In this document: piece by piece, positions 48,477 through 58,990 of the stretch
How the letters are laid out: every line of letters begins with the position of its first letter
Position numbering within the stretch: the stretch's first letter is position 1
Source: Lasiosphaeria ovina
Lineage: Eukaryota; Ascomycota; Sordariomycetes; Sordariales; Lasiosphaeriaceae
Direction: 5' to 3'
DNA: 64,000 nt
Assembly (NCBI GenBank): GCA_033439765.1
Contig: JAULSN010000008.1
Location: forward strand, 2,418,001-2,482,000
The notes under the pieces: generated by a model
What the model saw: only the letters and a program-made list of their open reading frames with translations
Database searches by the model: none
Told to the model about the DNA's origin: nothing
Position numbers and translations under genes: made by a program

Positions 48477-50140
48477 AGTCGTCTCCTTCCCTTCAGAGAT
48501 GAAAGGTGAAGCCGTGAAAAGGCACCACAACACAACAACGACAGAAGCAGGATCAGGGCGAGCTGTAGGCTGGCGAGAAAGGTGTAAAGATCGATTTATC
48601 GTCGTGTGCACATAGGCCGCAGGGCGGTCACCCCTGACATATATATACCCCTGACCAGCGTATGTTGTTGCCCCGGCTTAGTGGAAGAGGAGGGAGGAGA
48701 TTGCTGGGTTTCTAGGATAATCACCCGGGGCAGAGGTCATGCGCACGGAGCGGGCCAGACGCGTAAGGGTTTGGAAGGCGGCCATGTCGGGCCCCCTGAG
48801 TATCTGGCCATGTTGACGCCGGCCGACAAGAATGTGTGGGATTAGTCGTGGGTGCAGGCGAGAGAGACGGGGGTTTCCTTCGGCCCTAGCCTGTCTGCCG
48901 TCGATGATTCGGAGGAGGGTGATGTTGCACTCGGAGCGGTAGGTAGCCCATTGGATACACGATCGTGGCATGTCGGTCGAGTCGAGTTTGGCAGACTGGC
49001 CTGGGAGTGAGGAATAATCTGGCGTCTTGGATGTGTGATCAGCGGGCCAGCAACCGTTTCGTGGTAGATGGAAGGATACTTTACGTTGATGGCAGAGCGG
49101 GATGCAAGGTGATGATGAAAACAGAGTCCCCTTTCCGTCCATACACTTAGACGGTGACGGGTCCGTGTCGTTCGATTCCGACTCGGCGAAAGTCGGTTCT
49201 ACCGACAATGGCAAGCATGTGCCCATCTCCCTGGTAGTAAAGAGCAGGCGATAGCGAAGAGACGGGGGCGACCGTGTCTTGGTTGTCAAAACTGGAAGGC
49301 GTCTGCTTTCCCGAGTGACTGGAGTTTGGTTTCCCCAAGACATGATGGCCGAGGTTCTTGGCCGACTTTGTATAGGACTCGATGTGATAGGGGGAGGCCA
49401 AATGTTGCAATTCCAACCTTTGTCGTTTTCTCTCATGGATCTGTGTGCGGGGCACCTTTTCTGATACCTATACCCTTTTGGCGCTGCACCTAGAATTTCC
49501 ACTATGGCTTTTCAGATGACGTGCCCAATTAGGTACGCCTAGCGACCTGACTTAGGCACGTCGTACCTGGACCTACACGTACATGGGCTGCATCAAGCGC
49601 ACCGACCAGTCTTGTCCTCTCAACTCTGGCTGCCTCGTCTTTGCAGCAACAGGCGGGGATAAATGCTGCCATCTCCCGCGCTGCTTTTCCAGACTACCTA
49701 AGCCGCAGCCGTCCCAAAGGTTGCCCGCAAAAATCATTCCGCTCCACTGCGTCTTTCTTTCTTTTTTTGCTTGTAAAGCTTTACATGAGGCCGTTTCACA
49801 CTGAAGCGCGTCTTCCTTCAGCCTGACAACGCCGCAAGATAAGATAAGGCGCCACACAGGCAGTTTCTCCTAATCTGCAAAGACATAGCTGCCGAAAGCT
49901 CCATCATAGCTGACAAAGTATCTCCGTGACTTGGGCAACCCTTTTTTCAGCTTCCGGATGCAGGCCGTGCTATCCCGCCGCTTGACACTCGTCAAGGCTC
50001 CAAAAACACCGGGACCAAGGTGGTAAACCCCTTGACCTGACCGTGGAGCTTGCGACAGGTTCAGAGGCGCTTTTGGAGCCCCGACGAGTAGCCACTTCAT
50101 TCAACTTTGGGTTCTAGCAGTTAATACGCCGGATACATCA
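48477..50140. other. Intergenic, no supported gene
   Basis: Several 60-270 codon frames exist, but none has family features or a matching splice structure. Confidence 0.45.
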
Positions 50141-50269
50141 TGGTTCCCGCTCCTCAGCAGTCTATCAATTGTCGCCTCGAGGCATTCAGCCACTGGTTCC
50201 TGTGCCGGCTGTTGTTCCCAGATGGCGACGTCATTGCAGGACGACCTTCGTTTTGATGCCTCCCAACTA

Positions 50270-50720
50270 CTTCATCCCGGCCGCGAACAGAACAGGCCAA
50301 GGAGCTCTTCTTTGCCGATTGTCCGCTTCCCAGCCACTGCATCAAGTTTGTTGAGGACATGAGCGTTCACTATGTGTAAGCCGCTATCACAATCACTACT
50401 CTCAGCTCTCAAGATTCACATGCTAACTACGATAACCTCCCAGCTCGGTCACCAATTGCAACGGCGCAGCTCTGGCCATCACTGAGAAGCGAATCGTGAT
50501 AGAGTTTCTCAAGTCGGGCACGGCAATCGCCATTCAAAAGCGGAGTCTCCTGAACAACAACAAGCGAGTGCCAGTCAGTGGCTGCATTCTGCCACAGAGG
50601 CTCCCACCGCACACCGAGTTGGTTGACCTACAGTCCGTTACCCTTGCTGCCCTGAAGGCCAAATATTTGGAGTCCTCTCAAAGGATGATAAGTTATGTAT
50701 GGGTGTTTAGATGTGGTTGA
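50270..50720 (+). pseudogene. Unrecognised two-exon gene fragment
   Basis: An open segment ending KELFFADCPLPSHCIKF then VEDMSVHY is joined, through a good intron (GTAAGC donor at about 50377, TGCTAAC branch, CCCAG acceptor near 50444), to VTNCNGAALAITEKRIVIEF and on to TLAALKAKYLESSQRM before a stop at 50718-50720. The phase-2 junction is coherent, so it looks like real coding sequence. However, no start codon lies upstream in frame before a stop (TGA near 50256). I read it as a gene fragment or an incompletely modelled gene of unknown function. Confidence 0.3.
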
Positions 50721-51109
50721 AGGAGCGTTGTTTTCTATATAAGAGAAGGAACATGAAAGATGTCTAATCAGTAACAGGGGTCATCCCTCCGACATTTCAC
50801 TTCAAGACTGGCAGCAATTCAACAAGATCCAAACTTAATGGCTCGGTTTCTTCTATGACCCGGACGATAATAACCCCGTCTTCCTCTTCCATAACAAGCA
50901 CATGAAGAGACCTCGGCACGGGCGACAACAATAAGATCGAGTCTGTGCTCGAGGACAAATATGAGTTCACCAATGTTCTCGACACCGTCTAAGAAGGACA
51001 GCAGCCTCCTCATCATCCTGCAATCTAATTAGTCGACCCGCTACCTTCATAAGACACAACACATGAACGCCAGGAATAAGCCCACTCGGAAGGCATCTCC
51101 TGCATATCA

Positions 51110-51570
51110 GTTTTCTCCTTCCCCAGCTGCCGCGATGCGTTCAATACTTATACTGGGGTCTGGTTTATATCTACTGTTATGGAAGAGAGGTTCGCGTGGC
51201 GCTGATCCCTTCTGTCAAGTACGTTGCGAGTAAAGAAGAGGATAGAAGAATACCTTGGCTTTCAAAACGGGAGCCCTTGATAGGAGAGAGATCGAGTCAT
51301 CGGCTTCATAGAACTAGATATCCCTAATTAAACTGCCTTCTTCGCTTACTCGGTGCTCTCCTCGCCCAGCAGCCATGCCACATTGGATATTTATACTGAT
51401 GTTTATACAGTGCCCCTCGGTCAACGTTATGAAGGAAAGGTTCGTTAGGCTCTGATGACTTTGGAGGAGGGATGGAGAACATCTTGGCTTTCAAACAAAG
51501 GAACATCAGTGAAGAAAAGGAGATCAGGTCGTCCGTTTCGTAGAACTAGATATCTCCGTACTGCCCCCGT
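51110..51570. repeat. Diverged tandem duplication, unit about 250 bp
   Basis: Two copies share the order TATACTG...TTATATC or TTTATAC, TTATGGAAG or TTATGAAGG, AGGTTCGYKWGGC, CTTGGCTTTCAAAAC or CTTGGCTTTCAAACA, and CATAGAACTAGATATC or CGTAGAACTAGATATC. Copy one runs about 51140-51330 and copy two about 51385-51565. Divergence is substantial, with many transitions. Confidence 0.65.
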
Positions 51571-51734
51571 CGACCCCGCCGCGTTCGTACTCATTATCAT
51601 CCATCCGCGTAGCTGTGATTAGCCACATCCGTAGTGCGGCCTAGGTGTCATCAAGTGAATGAAGTCAAGTTCACTGTCACAGGCAACAGTTTAGTATTCC
51701 CACACTACTGCTTTCTCAACTAGGGCTCAGGGTC

Positions 51735-52015
51735 TTGAGTATCGTATGGTGCAATCTACCTCTAGTACTAGCCTTCGTGAGCATACGCTGCAAAACGTAG
51801 GTAGGTAGCGTACCTCGATGACAGCACAAGCGACACTGAGCATGAGATATCCCGCACAACTGTGCTCTCTCCGTCGACGATCCTAGCACAGGAGATTTAA
51901 GTAAAGTATCGCATGGTGCAATCTCCTAGTCAGGCTGCGCTGAAAAACGTAGGTAGGGTCCCTAAACGGCCGCCCGAGGCACAGCAAGCATGAGTTATCT
52001 CGCGCAACAGTCCTC
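51735..52015. repeat. Second diverged tandem duplication, unit about 160 bp
   Basis: Copies starting near 51737 and 51903 share AGTATCGYATGGTGCAATCT, then GCTGCAAAACGTAGGTAGG or GCTGAAAAACGTAGGTAGG, and GCATGAGATATCYCGC-type ends. There is no coding potential. It lies shortly upstream of the snoRNA host locus. Confidence 0.65.
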
Positions 52016-53591
52016 TCGGCATATGATAATAGTTAGCACAAAATAAATCAAACAGCATCATTGAGTGTTTCATTATCTACAAATGCCATCATTCCGGCCT
52101 CTGCTGTGCTCTGGGGCCCAAAATCCGGCTCGGTTTTCTACCGTACGGTCTGCTGTCTAGCGCTCCTCGCCAAGTGCCTGCCCTGTACTCTACCCATCAT
52201 CACTTCGGACTAAAACAAACCAGGGCGTTGCCGCAGAGCAACACCCACTACACATCAAGCACCAACTACTTCGTCACCACCAACGTCAAGAATCACTAAG
52301 CTAGGTCACCGTGCTGGGTAGAATTCTACGTGAATAGCTGTATGCCCGCCTAGATACCTACCTATCTACCCCTCCCTTGGTCTCCCCCCCTCTCCCAACC
52401 CTGGCACACCACGACCGTCTGTATCTTTGCCTGCACCAGCGCCAGTCCTGGCCCGGCAGCGTGCACCTTGATAGCCAGCCCGGCTTGCGGGTGTGGGTCC
52501 ACCCCCCGAGCACAATCAGCTGCGGCCTCACCTGGCCTCGACGCACTAGTATTTAACGTCCTCCACCTTCGTCCCCTGCTCAACCTTTCACCTTTCTGCA
52601 CACAACACATTGGGATATTCTTTTTCTCGCCTCTATCTTTCAACCTTCGACTTCGTCATCGCCAACTTCGACATGGCTTGCTCGCCTGGCTACTAAGCAA
52701 GTCAATATATATCTCCTTGTCTTCGTCGTCGTCGGCACTGCCTATGCCTTCACTTTCTGCCATGCCTCCATGTTTCTCTGCTGAGCAGCAGCCCCGTTTG
52801 GGCCAGCCTTTAGCGAGTCCTTTTCCCATTTTCGTCCCATATGCCCGCGCCGCTACCTGATTTTGGTTGGCTGGCTGGTTGGCCTTCACACATTTCTTTT
52901 CGTTTCCTTTTTTTTCCCTGGGCAAGGCAGGCCCCACACTTCCTAATCACCCGTTCTACTTCCCTCTCTATTTATTTCACCCCCCGAACATCGGTGCTGG
53001 CTGGATTTCTTCTTTCCTTCCACACACATTTCGGGCTTCGTCCTCTTCGGCATATTCGTCTTGCCTCGGGCTTGCTTTCCCTTTTACTTCCTTTCTGCCT
53101 CGCCTTCATCGACTTACACTCACGTCTTCCTTCGACCTGGCATGCCTTTCGGCGTTGCTAGGTCGACTGCGGCGGAGAGGTACGTCTGCACCAAGATTTC
53201 CCCATCTCGCACCATTTCTCTGCCCTCTGCGGCTGCACAAACATCATTTGAAAATCCGTTTGATTTGATTTTTCCTTTCGCGTCTTCGCTGCTCGCAAGC
53301 CTTTTTCTGTCTCGCGTCATCAGCAGCCGACCTCGACTTTGCACCTTTCCTCTCCCGCTTTCTGCCTTCGCATCACATCATCTCGCGTGGCCTTTGAGCC
53401 CATTGCATTTTCGCCATGTTCTAACTTCTTTCTTCTTTCCATAGACGGCCACGGCCACGACGCGGTACAGCCTCCTGAACCGGTCAGGATTCGACAGGCT
53501 CGCCGACGCTCGCCTCTCTATCATCTTTCCTCAGCTAAGTTTCCCTTCCCCTTATATCCGTTGATTGCCATAAATGTTTTGGCTAAATCTC

Positions 53592-53696
53592 GGGCCGGGA
53601 TGATGAAAGCAAAGAACAGTCCTTAGATTCTTCAGCTTCGGCTGGAATCGATGAGGATCAAACCCACTTTCTACACTCTTGCAAACTGACCGGCCC
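53592..53696 (+). ncRNA. Box C/D snoRNA (sno-1), 7-bp terminal stem
   Basis: Box C ATGATGA (53600-53606) and box D CTGA (53686-53689) are brought together by a perfect 7-bp stem, GGGCCGG with CCGGCCC. A D'-like CTGG (53642) and a C' GATGAGG (about 53650) lie in the right order. The guide before D is CACTCTTGCAAA. I could not place the target in rRNA by eye. It is probably intronic, in an intron that ends in TTTGGCAG at 53940. Confidence 0.85.
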
Positions 53697-53768
53697 AAAA
53701 AACCAGCTTCCTAGCCATCTCGGTCATTGGAAGCTGGCGTGTCTCTAGGTTGTCATTTCTTTCTCTCC

Positions 53769-53887
53769 CTCCTCTGTGACGATGTTTGTTCAGCAACCTG
53801 AGCTTTGATTCCCAACGGTTCCTCTTCCTTCGGGTCGACGTAGCTGGTGGCAGTCGCTCACGGGGGCGCGAACACTACTGAGAGGAG
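53769..53887 (+). ncRNA. Box C/D snoRNA (sno-2), 6-bp terminal stem
   Basis: Variant box C GTGACGA (53776-53782) and box D CTGA (53878-53881) are flanked by CTCCTC and GAGGAG, a perfect 6-bp stem. A D' CTGA sits at 53798. The D guide is GCGCGAACACTA. It shares an intron with sno-1, so that intron would carry two snoRNAs unless an unseen exon separates them. Confidence 0.72.
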
Positions 53888-54040
53888 TTTCATGGGATTG
53901 ATCTAATTGACTTGTTGGTTTTTCTGTTGCTGTTTGGCAGCCTTTCAGCGATCGTCGCGCTCGATCGCGTGTCACACTCAGGTATGTTTTCTGTTTTCTC
54001 TTTCTACTGATTCCTTTCCCTGTGGCGCCAGTCGGCCTGC

Positions 54041-54143
54041 CCCCGATGATGATTCAAAATTTCCGGTATCTGGAGAAACCCAGCCTCGCCTTGCGATGGT
54101 TGTGGATTTGGTGATGATATCCAACGGCAATTTTTCTGAGGGG
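54041..54143 (+). ncRNA. Box C/D snoRNA (sno-3) with complete C, D', C', D set
   Basis: C ATGATGA (54046), D' CTGG (54070), C' GTGATGA (54111) and D CTGA (54136) occur in order. The ends CCCC and GGGG pair. The guide before D is ACGGCAATTTTT and that before D' is AATTTCCGGTAT. It lies downstream of the GTATGT donor at 53982, so it is intronic. Confidence 0.85.
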
Positions 54144-54292
54144 ACCTTTTGTGGGTAATGTGGGATTTGCTGGCTGACGCCATGTCTTGTTGGCTAATGA
54201 TGGAGCATAGAGAAAACCAGTCTTGCTCTTTGGACGAGACTTGGGATTCACGTTGTTTCCATTTGGTGGTTGGCTCATATTCGTGTGTCTTA

Positions 54293-54421
54293 TGCCGATG
54301 ATGATGATCATTGAAAGGAACAGCTTGAGGTCTTGCGGATTTGAAGCCGGTCTTGAGACAGAGTCTCAGGAACCCCTTAGAACCGCTCATTCCAATGAAA
54401 CCTACAGATCTTACTGAGGCA
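54293..54421 (+). ncRNA. Box C/D snoRNA (sno-4), paralogue of sno-5
   Basis: C box within CGATGATGATGA (54298 or 54301), D box CTGA at 54414. The ends TGCC and GGCA form a 4-bp stem. A C'-like AATGAAA follows CATTCC, as in sno-5. The D guide is ACAGATCTTA. An intron acceptor after GCTAAC and a T-run follows at 54489. Confidence 0.72.
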
Positions 54422-54620
54422 CCTAGACGAGATCATCGTTTCCAGCCAGCAGTTTCTGTTCTTGCTTGCTAACTTCTTTTTTTTTCCAGTGCAAATATTC
54501 GACTCGACTTTCTCTGACCTTCAGTTCAACAAGCCGATTGGGAGCCGATCGCCATTGACGATCGATCTCAAGGCAAGTTTCCCTACATTCCATTTCCTCT
54601 TCCATGATGACCCAGCTTCG

Positions 54621-54730
54621 TGCCGATGATGAGAACCATCAAGCCTAGGAACGGCACCGCGGAGAGTTCCTGACAATTGCAGAAACCTCCAGCACGTCAT
54701 TCCAGTGACGACAATGATACTACTGAGGCA
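54621..54730 (+). ncRNA. Box C/D snoRNA (sno-5) with complete C, D', C', D set
   Basis: C ATGATGA (54626), D' CTGA (54670), C' GTGACGA (54705), D CTGA (54723), closed by TGCC/GGCA. It lies inside the GC-AG intron 54573-54804. The end segment CATTCCAGTGACGA...ACTGAGGCA parallels sno-4, so the two are duplicates whose guides have diverged. Confidence 0.85.
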
Positions 54731-55271
54731 CATTGAGCATTTCGCATCATCTTCGTTTTGGCAAAAGGATTTTGATCTTGTTTTCTAACTTGCTGTTTTC
54801 TTCAGGTCAATATCTCAATCCGCTCGACATTCCACTTGCTCCATTCTCAAGCTGAGTCCATCCTGCCATTCTGCCGTGTTGCTTCCTGGTCTTGGCCAGA
54901 GCAGCCGCCCTTTGGTTTGCTGACACTTTCCGACACATCTTCCGAGCTCTGCCGGCAGCCGACAAAAAAGGTACGTTGACTACTGTCTCTTTTCTTTCCT
55001 CTCCCTTCTCTTGCGTTTCGGCAATGATGAGGAAATGGATTCCCCTGTGACATTCCTTGACGACAAAAACATATGTCCTAATCCACATTTTTCTTCTTTT
55101 TTTCACGCGAGGACAACAGCAAGCTAACTTATCTTTTCTTCTCCATATAACTCGATCAGCCGCCATCAGCCTCGAACAAGCATCTCCAAAGTCGTCAGTC
55201 TTCCGACCGCAAGGGCAGAATCGGCCATCAAGAAATCGGTACGTTGGTGTCTCCCTTCCCTTCCTCTTCCA

Positions 55272-55340
55272 CGGCACCCATGATGAATGAAATGTTATTG
55301 CCATGATCTTTCATGATTTAAAAATTACAATCTGAGGCCT
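55272..55340 (+). ncRNA. Box C/D snoRNA candidate (sno-6)
   Basis: C ATGATGA (55280) and D CTGA (55332), 70 nt, inside an intron with GTACGTTGG donor at 55239 and GCTGACC...GCCAG end at 55402. The D guide is AAAAATTACAAT. The terminal stem is weak. Confidence 0.6.
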
Positions 55341-55496
55341 CCTATCCTTCATTTGTTCGGTTTTCATTTTCCGCTTGGATTTCGGGGCTGACCAGCTTTG
55401 CCAGACATATCCGGGCTTCCAGCGGCGAAGGCAAGGCTCGAACATGAAAAAAAAACCGGTACGTTGGCTCCTCTCTCTTCTTCTTTTCTTCTGCTT

Positions 55497-55565
55497 GGCA
55501 ACTACGTGTGATGACAACGTCGTTTTTCTTGACTTACCATGGAGAAAATTTTTCTATCTGATGCC
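55497..55565 (+). ncRNA. Box C/D snoRNA candidate (sno-7), paralogue of sno-8
   Basis: C GTGATGA (55508), D CTGA (55558). GGCA and TGCC can pair around the boxes with a bulge on the 5' side. It lies in an intron from 55459 (GTACGTTGG) to 55633 (CTTCTAG). It shares ACTTACCATG and neighbouring spacing with sno-8. Confidence 0.65.
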
Positions 55566-55710
55566 CTTTTTCCTTTTCCTTTGCTCGCTTTTCTACTTCT
55601 GCTTGGAATTCGGGGCTGACCATCTCCTTCTAGTTATATCAGCAGCGACGGCAAGGCTCCATCATCGAAAAACGGTACGTTGGCTTCTCTCCTTTCTTTT
55701 CCTCGACAGC

Positions 55711-55775
55711 TGCATGTGATGGCAAAACTCGCTCTTTTCAACTTACCATGAAGAAGAATTTTCGATCTGACGCAT
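55711..55775 (+). ncRNA. Box C/D snoRNA candidate (sno-8)
   Basis: C-like GTGATGG (55716) and D CTGA (55767) in the next intron, donor GTACGTTGG at 55674. The middle ACTTACCATG is identical to sno-7, but guide sequences next to D differ (AAGAATTTTCGAT against AAAATTTTTCTAT). Confidence 0.6.
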
Positions 55776-55978
55776 TCTTCGTTTTCCATGGCCCAATTTT
55801 CTACTTCCGCTTGGGATCCGACGCTGATTACTTCTCCTCCTCGCACAAATTTAGTCTAGGGCTTTTTTTTTCCCACCCGCAGCAGGCAAATATCAACCGC
55901 ACCACACCACGCACACAAATTCACACACAAGGTGCTTCGGCTTCCTATCTCTTCCTTTCTTTTCCCTGTACATTTTCT

Positions 55979-56051
55979 GCAACATGATGATTTAAAGCCT
56001 TTTAACCCATTGATTTCTACAATGATAACAAGTTCCCGATCTGAGGTTTGC
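55979..56051 (+). ncRNA. Box C/D snoRNA candidate (sno-9)
   Basis: C ATGATGA (55984), C'-like ATGATAA (56022), D CTGA (56041). Near-complementary ends GCAAC and GTTTGC. Intronic: donor GTGCTT at 55931, branch GCTAAC, acceptor GGATAG near 56145. The guide before D is AAGTTCCCGAT. Confidence 0.65.
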
Positions 56052-56370
56052 TTTTCTTCTGCCGGCTCGTCACTTTCTATCTTGCCTTCCATTCCGATTT
56101 CAGACTTGCTAACGACTTCATATTTTCCATATTCCTCATCGGATAGCTCGCGAGGACTCGCAGTCCAGCAAAATACTTCTTTCCGTTCCCCTCGAACCAT
56201 CGGTCGCCAGCAGCCGGCATCGCTTTCAGCAGCGCTAAGTCATTTCCTCGTGTCCAATCCTTTCGTCGCTGCCAGTCCAAGCTAACAATCTCTATCTTTT
56301 TACATATCAATCTCGTCTCGAATGCCTGGCCTCCATCTTGGACGGCCGGTGGAAAGCAACAAATTAGGGA

Positions 56371-57424
56371 GTCAAGCACATCCGTATCTGGCACATCAAT
56401 CACTTTTCGCTAATCTTTCTCTAGGAATTTCGCATCGCATTTCATTTCAGCGGACTACAATATCGGGGAGTAGAAACATCCATATCCATTTGATCATTGT
56501 TCATTTGCTGATATTTTCTTCTTCACAGGCATCTCTTTCCATCGTGGCTTCAGTAGCAAATGGATCACACAACATATCGGGGAGTCAAGCTATCCATTTC
56601 CCTTTGATCATGGCTTTCTCGCTGACAATCTTTTCTCCAGGCGGCACACATTAATCTCCTTCGGCCAAGGCCAGCAGCAGGAAAGTGGCATTCCCTTCCA
56701 AAGCAACTTCACTCTTTTCCCTCTCATGATGACATTCGCCGCCTCTTTCTGCTACAGCCGCTGCGCGGCTCTGTGGAAATGCGGTGTCTGATCCCCTCTT
56801 CCCTTTCTACACACCACGGTCTTATTCTTTTGAGATCCGAGCTGACTTCTTTTCTTTTTTTCCCAAGTCGACACATCCTGCACTTGCTTGCAATCCGCTG
56901 CCAGCTGCGACATGGAAATCGGGAAGTCAATACTCCACAGTCAATGTTCCTGTTCGTCGCTGATCATATTTTGCAGGTTTCTCGCTCCAATATCGGCACG
57001 CCATTCTGGCTATTAAATCTTTGGGAAGTCAATTCTCTTCAATCCATATCATTGTTCCTCGCTGACTATATTATCGCAGGCTTCTTCTACTCTTCGAATC
57101 TCTTTGGCTCGGCACAGCACTTGGATTAACACACTGAAAAGTTACTCCGCCTCCATCTTCCTCTTTGACATTTTACTGACCAGTTTGTCCTTCTAGATCT
57201 CATCGCCGGCATTGGCCAAGAGCCTCCAACAGGAAAGTGTCATCTTCTTTTCCCTTCCTTTCTTTCATATCCAATTGAATATCTCAGCTGACATCTTTTC
57301 TCCAGGTCCTGATCGAACACTCATTTCCTTTCCCGACTTCGTCCTCGAGGACCATGACAACAGAGAAGTTTCAAATCGACACCCCTCTTTGCAGTATAAA
57401 CATATCGCTAACATATATATCTAG
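56371..57424 (+). repeat. Array of tandem mini-introns and mini-exons
   Basis: Introns read off by branch and acceptor: 56371-56424, 56470-56528, 56584-56640, 56685-56867, 56926-56976, 57028-57079, 57141-57196, 57237-57305, 57368-57424. Apart from the one carrying a snoRNA candidate they are 51-69 nt, and the exons between them are 40-62 nt. Each has GCTGAY, ACTGAC or GCTAAY 12-20 nt before an AG. Exons tend to end GGGA or GGAAA, followed by donors such as GTCAAG, GTCAAT or GTCATA. The regular alternation and shared boundary sequences imply duplication of an intron-exon module. No exon set gives a long frame. Confidence 0.6.
56724..56793 (+). ncRNA. Box C/D snoRNA candidate (sno-10)
   Basis: C ATGATGA (56726) and D CTGA (56788) in the intron 56685-56867, the only long intron in the mini-intron array. 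No terminal stem is visible. The D guide is GAAATGCGGTGT. Confidence 0.5.
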
Positions 57425-57562
57425 CCTCGCCATCCTCTCGGAAACGATCTCAGCCAGCTAGCACTTGTCTTTCCTAGTCGACACATCACACACTCAGCCG
57501 GTCGGCCAGCAAGCCGAACAACAGGAAAGTCATATTCCCTTTTTCCCCATTCCCATTCCCAA

Positions 57563-57657
57563 TCCATGATGACAATGCCTCTTTCCTCGACGACCACTGG
57601 CGTAACTCCAGGGTAAAGGCCGCCAGGCGGTTGGCGAGGGGACATCGGCTCTGACTT
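57563..57657 (+). ncRNA. Box C/D snoRNA candidate (sno-11)
   Basis: C ATGATGA (57566), D CTGA (57651) in an intron from 57528 (GTCATA) to 57728 (CTTTAG). Strong internal GC complementarity (GGCCGCCAGGCGG) is unusual for a C/D RNA, so this could be another structured RNA or a longer chimera. Confidence 0.45.
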
Positions 57658-58130
57658 TCCTTCCTTCCCTTCGCTTTTCCCTTTCCTCTTTTCGCTGACC
57701 ACATCCGCTGACGTCTTTTACTCTTTAGAATCAATTGTCCTGTTTGGCTTCATGCCAATGTCCAGCGACAGTACTCTCTTTTCAAGCACACTCGCCAGCG
57801 ACCTGGCTTCGGGCGACAAAGAAGACATATCAAGGGGGCAGCCTTTTCAGTTTCTTCCCTTTTTCTTTGGACACTTCGCTGACATGATATGCTCTCTGGT
57901 CCTTTGGGTCGGAGAGTTCAGGGACCTCTTTTCAACCAAGCTTGAGTAAAAGCCTCTCTGTCTTGACAGCGGTTCGCTGCCAGATAGTCAATCACACATG
58001 CACACACATGTTTGGTACCGGTGGGAGTCGAGGGTATCTTGTGGGAAAGGATCTCAAGCACTGTGGGCATGTGGGCACCCACCGTGAGCACACATTGGGC
58101 ACCGTGGGATCTTCGAGGGCTTAGTTTACT

Positions 58131-58182
58131 GAGGGCACCGGGGGTTTGTGGGCCGAGGGCACCGGGGGTTTATGGGCCGAGG
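58131..58182. repeat. 24-bp tandem duplication
   Basis: The unit GAGGGCACCGGGGGTTT plus RTGGGCC occurs twice in tandem with one difference. The G-rich sequence immediately precedes sno-12. Confidence 0.9.
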
Positions 58183-58192
58183 ATACACTTTG

Positions 58193-58289
58193 CTTCGATG
58201 ATGAGAAATTGCGAGCGATCTAATTATCTGAACACTGGGCGCGTAAAGCGACCGTGATGATGATAACCCCAGAGACACTTTCTGAGAAG
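58193..58289 (+). ncRNA. Box C/D snoRNA (sno-12) with complete C, D', C', D set
   Basis: C ATGATGA (58198), D' CTGA (58228), C' GTGATGA (58254), D CTGA (58282). Ends CTTC and GAAG form a perfect stem next to the boxes. Guides: AGCGATCTAATTAT before D' and CAGAGACACTTT before D. This is one of the best candidates, although it has no obvious intron around it. Confidence 0.87.
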
Positions 58290-58339
58290 TCTAGATGCCC
58301 TCGCGGGCTTCTAGGTGTGTGGCTTCGTTTAGGATTCTT

Positions 58340-58625
58340 GGCTTTGGCCAATGAATAGGACCGAGTTGGATCAGTATGTCTCTGTGGGATCTGTTGGCTC
58401 GTGGCCTTGTGGGATTTGTTACCTTGTGGGATCAGCCGCCTTGTGGGTTATGTTGGCTCTTGCAATACGTGGTGGGTGGGAGGGAGAGGGTGAGTGTGGC
58501 TCGTTGCACATTCACCACTCTGATACAGGCAAATCGCCACACATCTGGAGATACATGGGAACTTCAAAATGGCTCGTGGTTGCTTGGGAGACCGTGATTG
58601 TGGCTCATTGCACATTCACTGCTTC
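58340..58625. repeat. Imperfect GT-rich and direct repeats
   Basis: GTGGGAT-type units recur between 58382 and 58450. GTGGCTCRTTGCACATTCAC occurs at about 58496 and 58604, 108 bp apart. No gene is evident. Confidence 0.6.
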
Positions 58626-58914
58626 GACAAACAGTCGAACCAATAGCTGTGGGAGGGAGGGCGGGCTATTGGGACCACAAACCTCGCCGACGACGCGGTC
58701 GAGGTTAGCTAGCAACGCGGGCTTTGAATCCGCTGCATCATGTTTGGGTTCTGGGGGGGAAAGTGTGGGCTCCGGGGGGAAAGCCAAGGTCCCCGGCTTT
58801 GTTTTTCTAAGAAAAGCACATTGCGTCGAATTGGACTCGACAACCATGACGGGAAAATGCTCTAAAACAAGTAAGTTGTCCTCCCCTCCCCCTCCTCTTC
58901 ACTCTCCCGGGTCT

Positions 58915-58990
58915 CGAAATGATGAACACTTTTACACATCTGACTTTGTCATGATGATTTTTCATTTGTACTTATTCCAACTGATATTTC
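58915..58990 (+). ncRNA. Box C/D snoRNA (sno-13) with complete C, D', C', D set
   Basis: C ATGATGA (58919), D' CTGA (58940), C' ATGATGA (58951), D CTGA (58981), compact and canonical. GAAA and TTTC close it. It sits in a textbook intron, 58871-59059, with GTAAGT donor, CGCTAACC branch and TTTAG acceptor, about 75 nt upstream of the acceptor. D guide: TGTACTTATTCCAA. D' guide: TTTTACACAT. Confidence 0.92.

Noticed and set aside
52841..53626. Phe/Ser/Leu-rich open frames in the pyrimidine-rich leader
   Set aside because: TTC/CTC-rich translation of polypyrimidine tracts. The frames cross strong splice signals and C/D boxes.
55020..55085. Another possible C/D element (ATGATGA at 55024)
   Set aside because: It lies in the correct intron, but no acceptable D box follows at a suitable distance. 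It may be a decayed copy.
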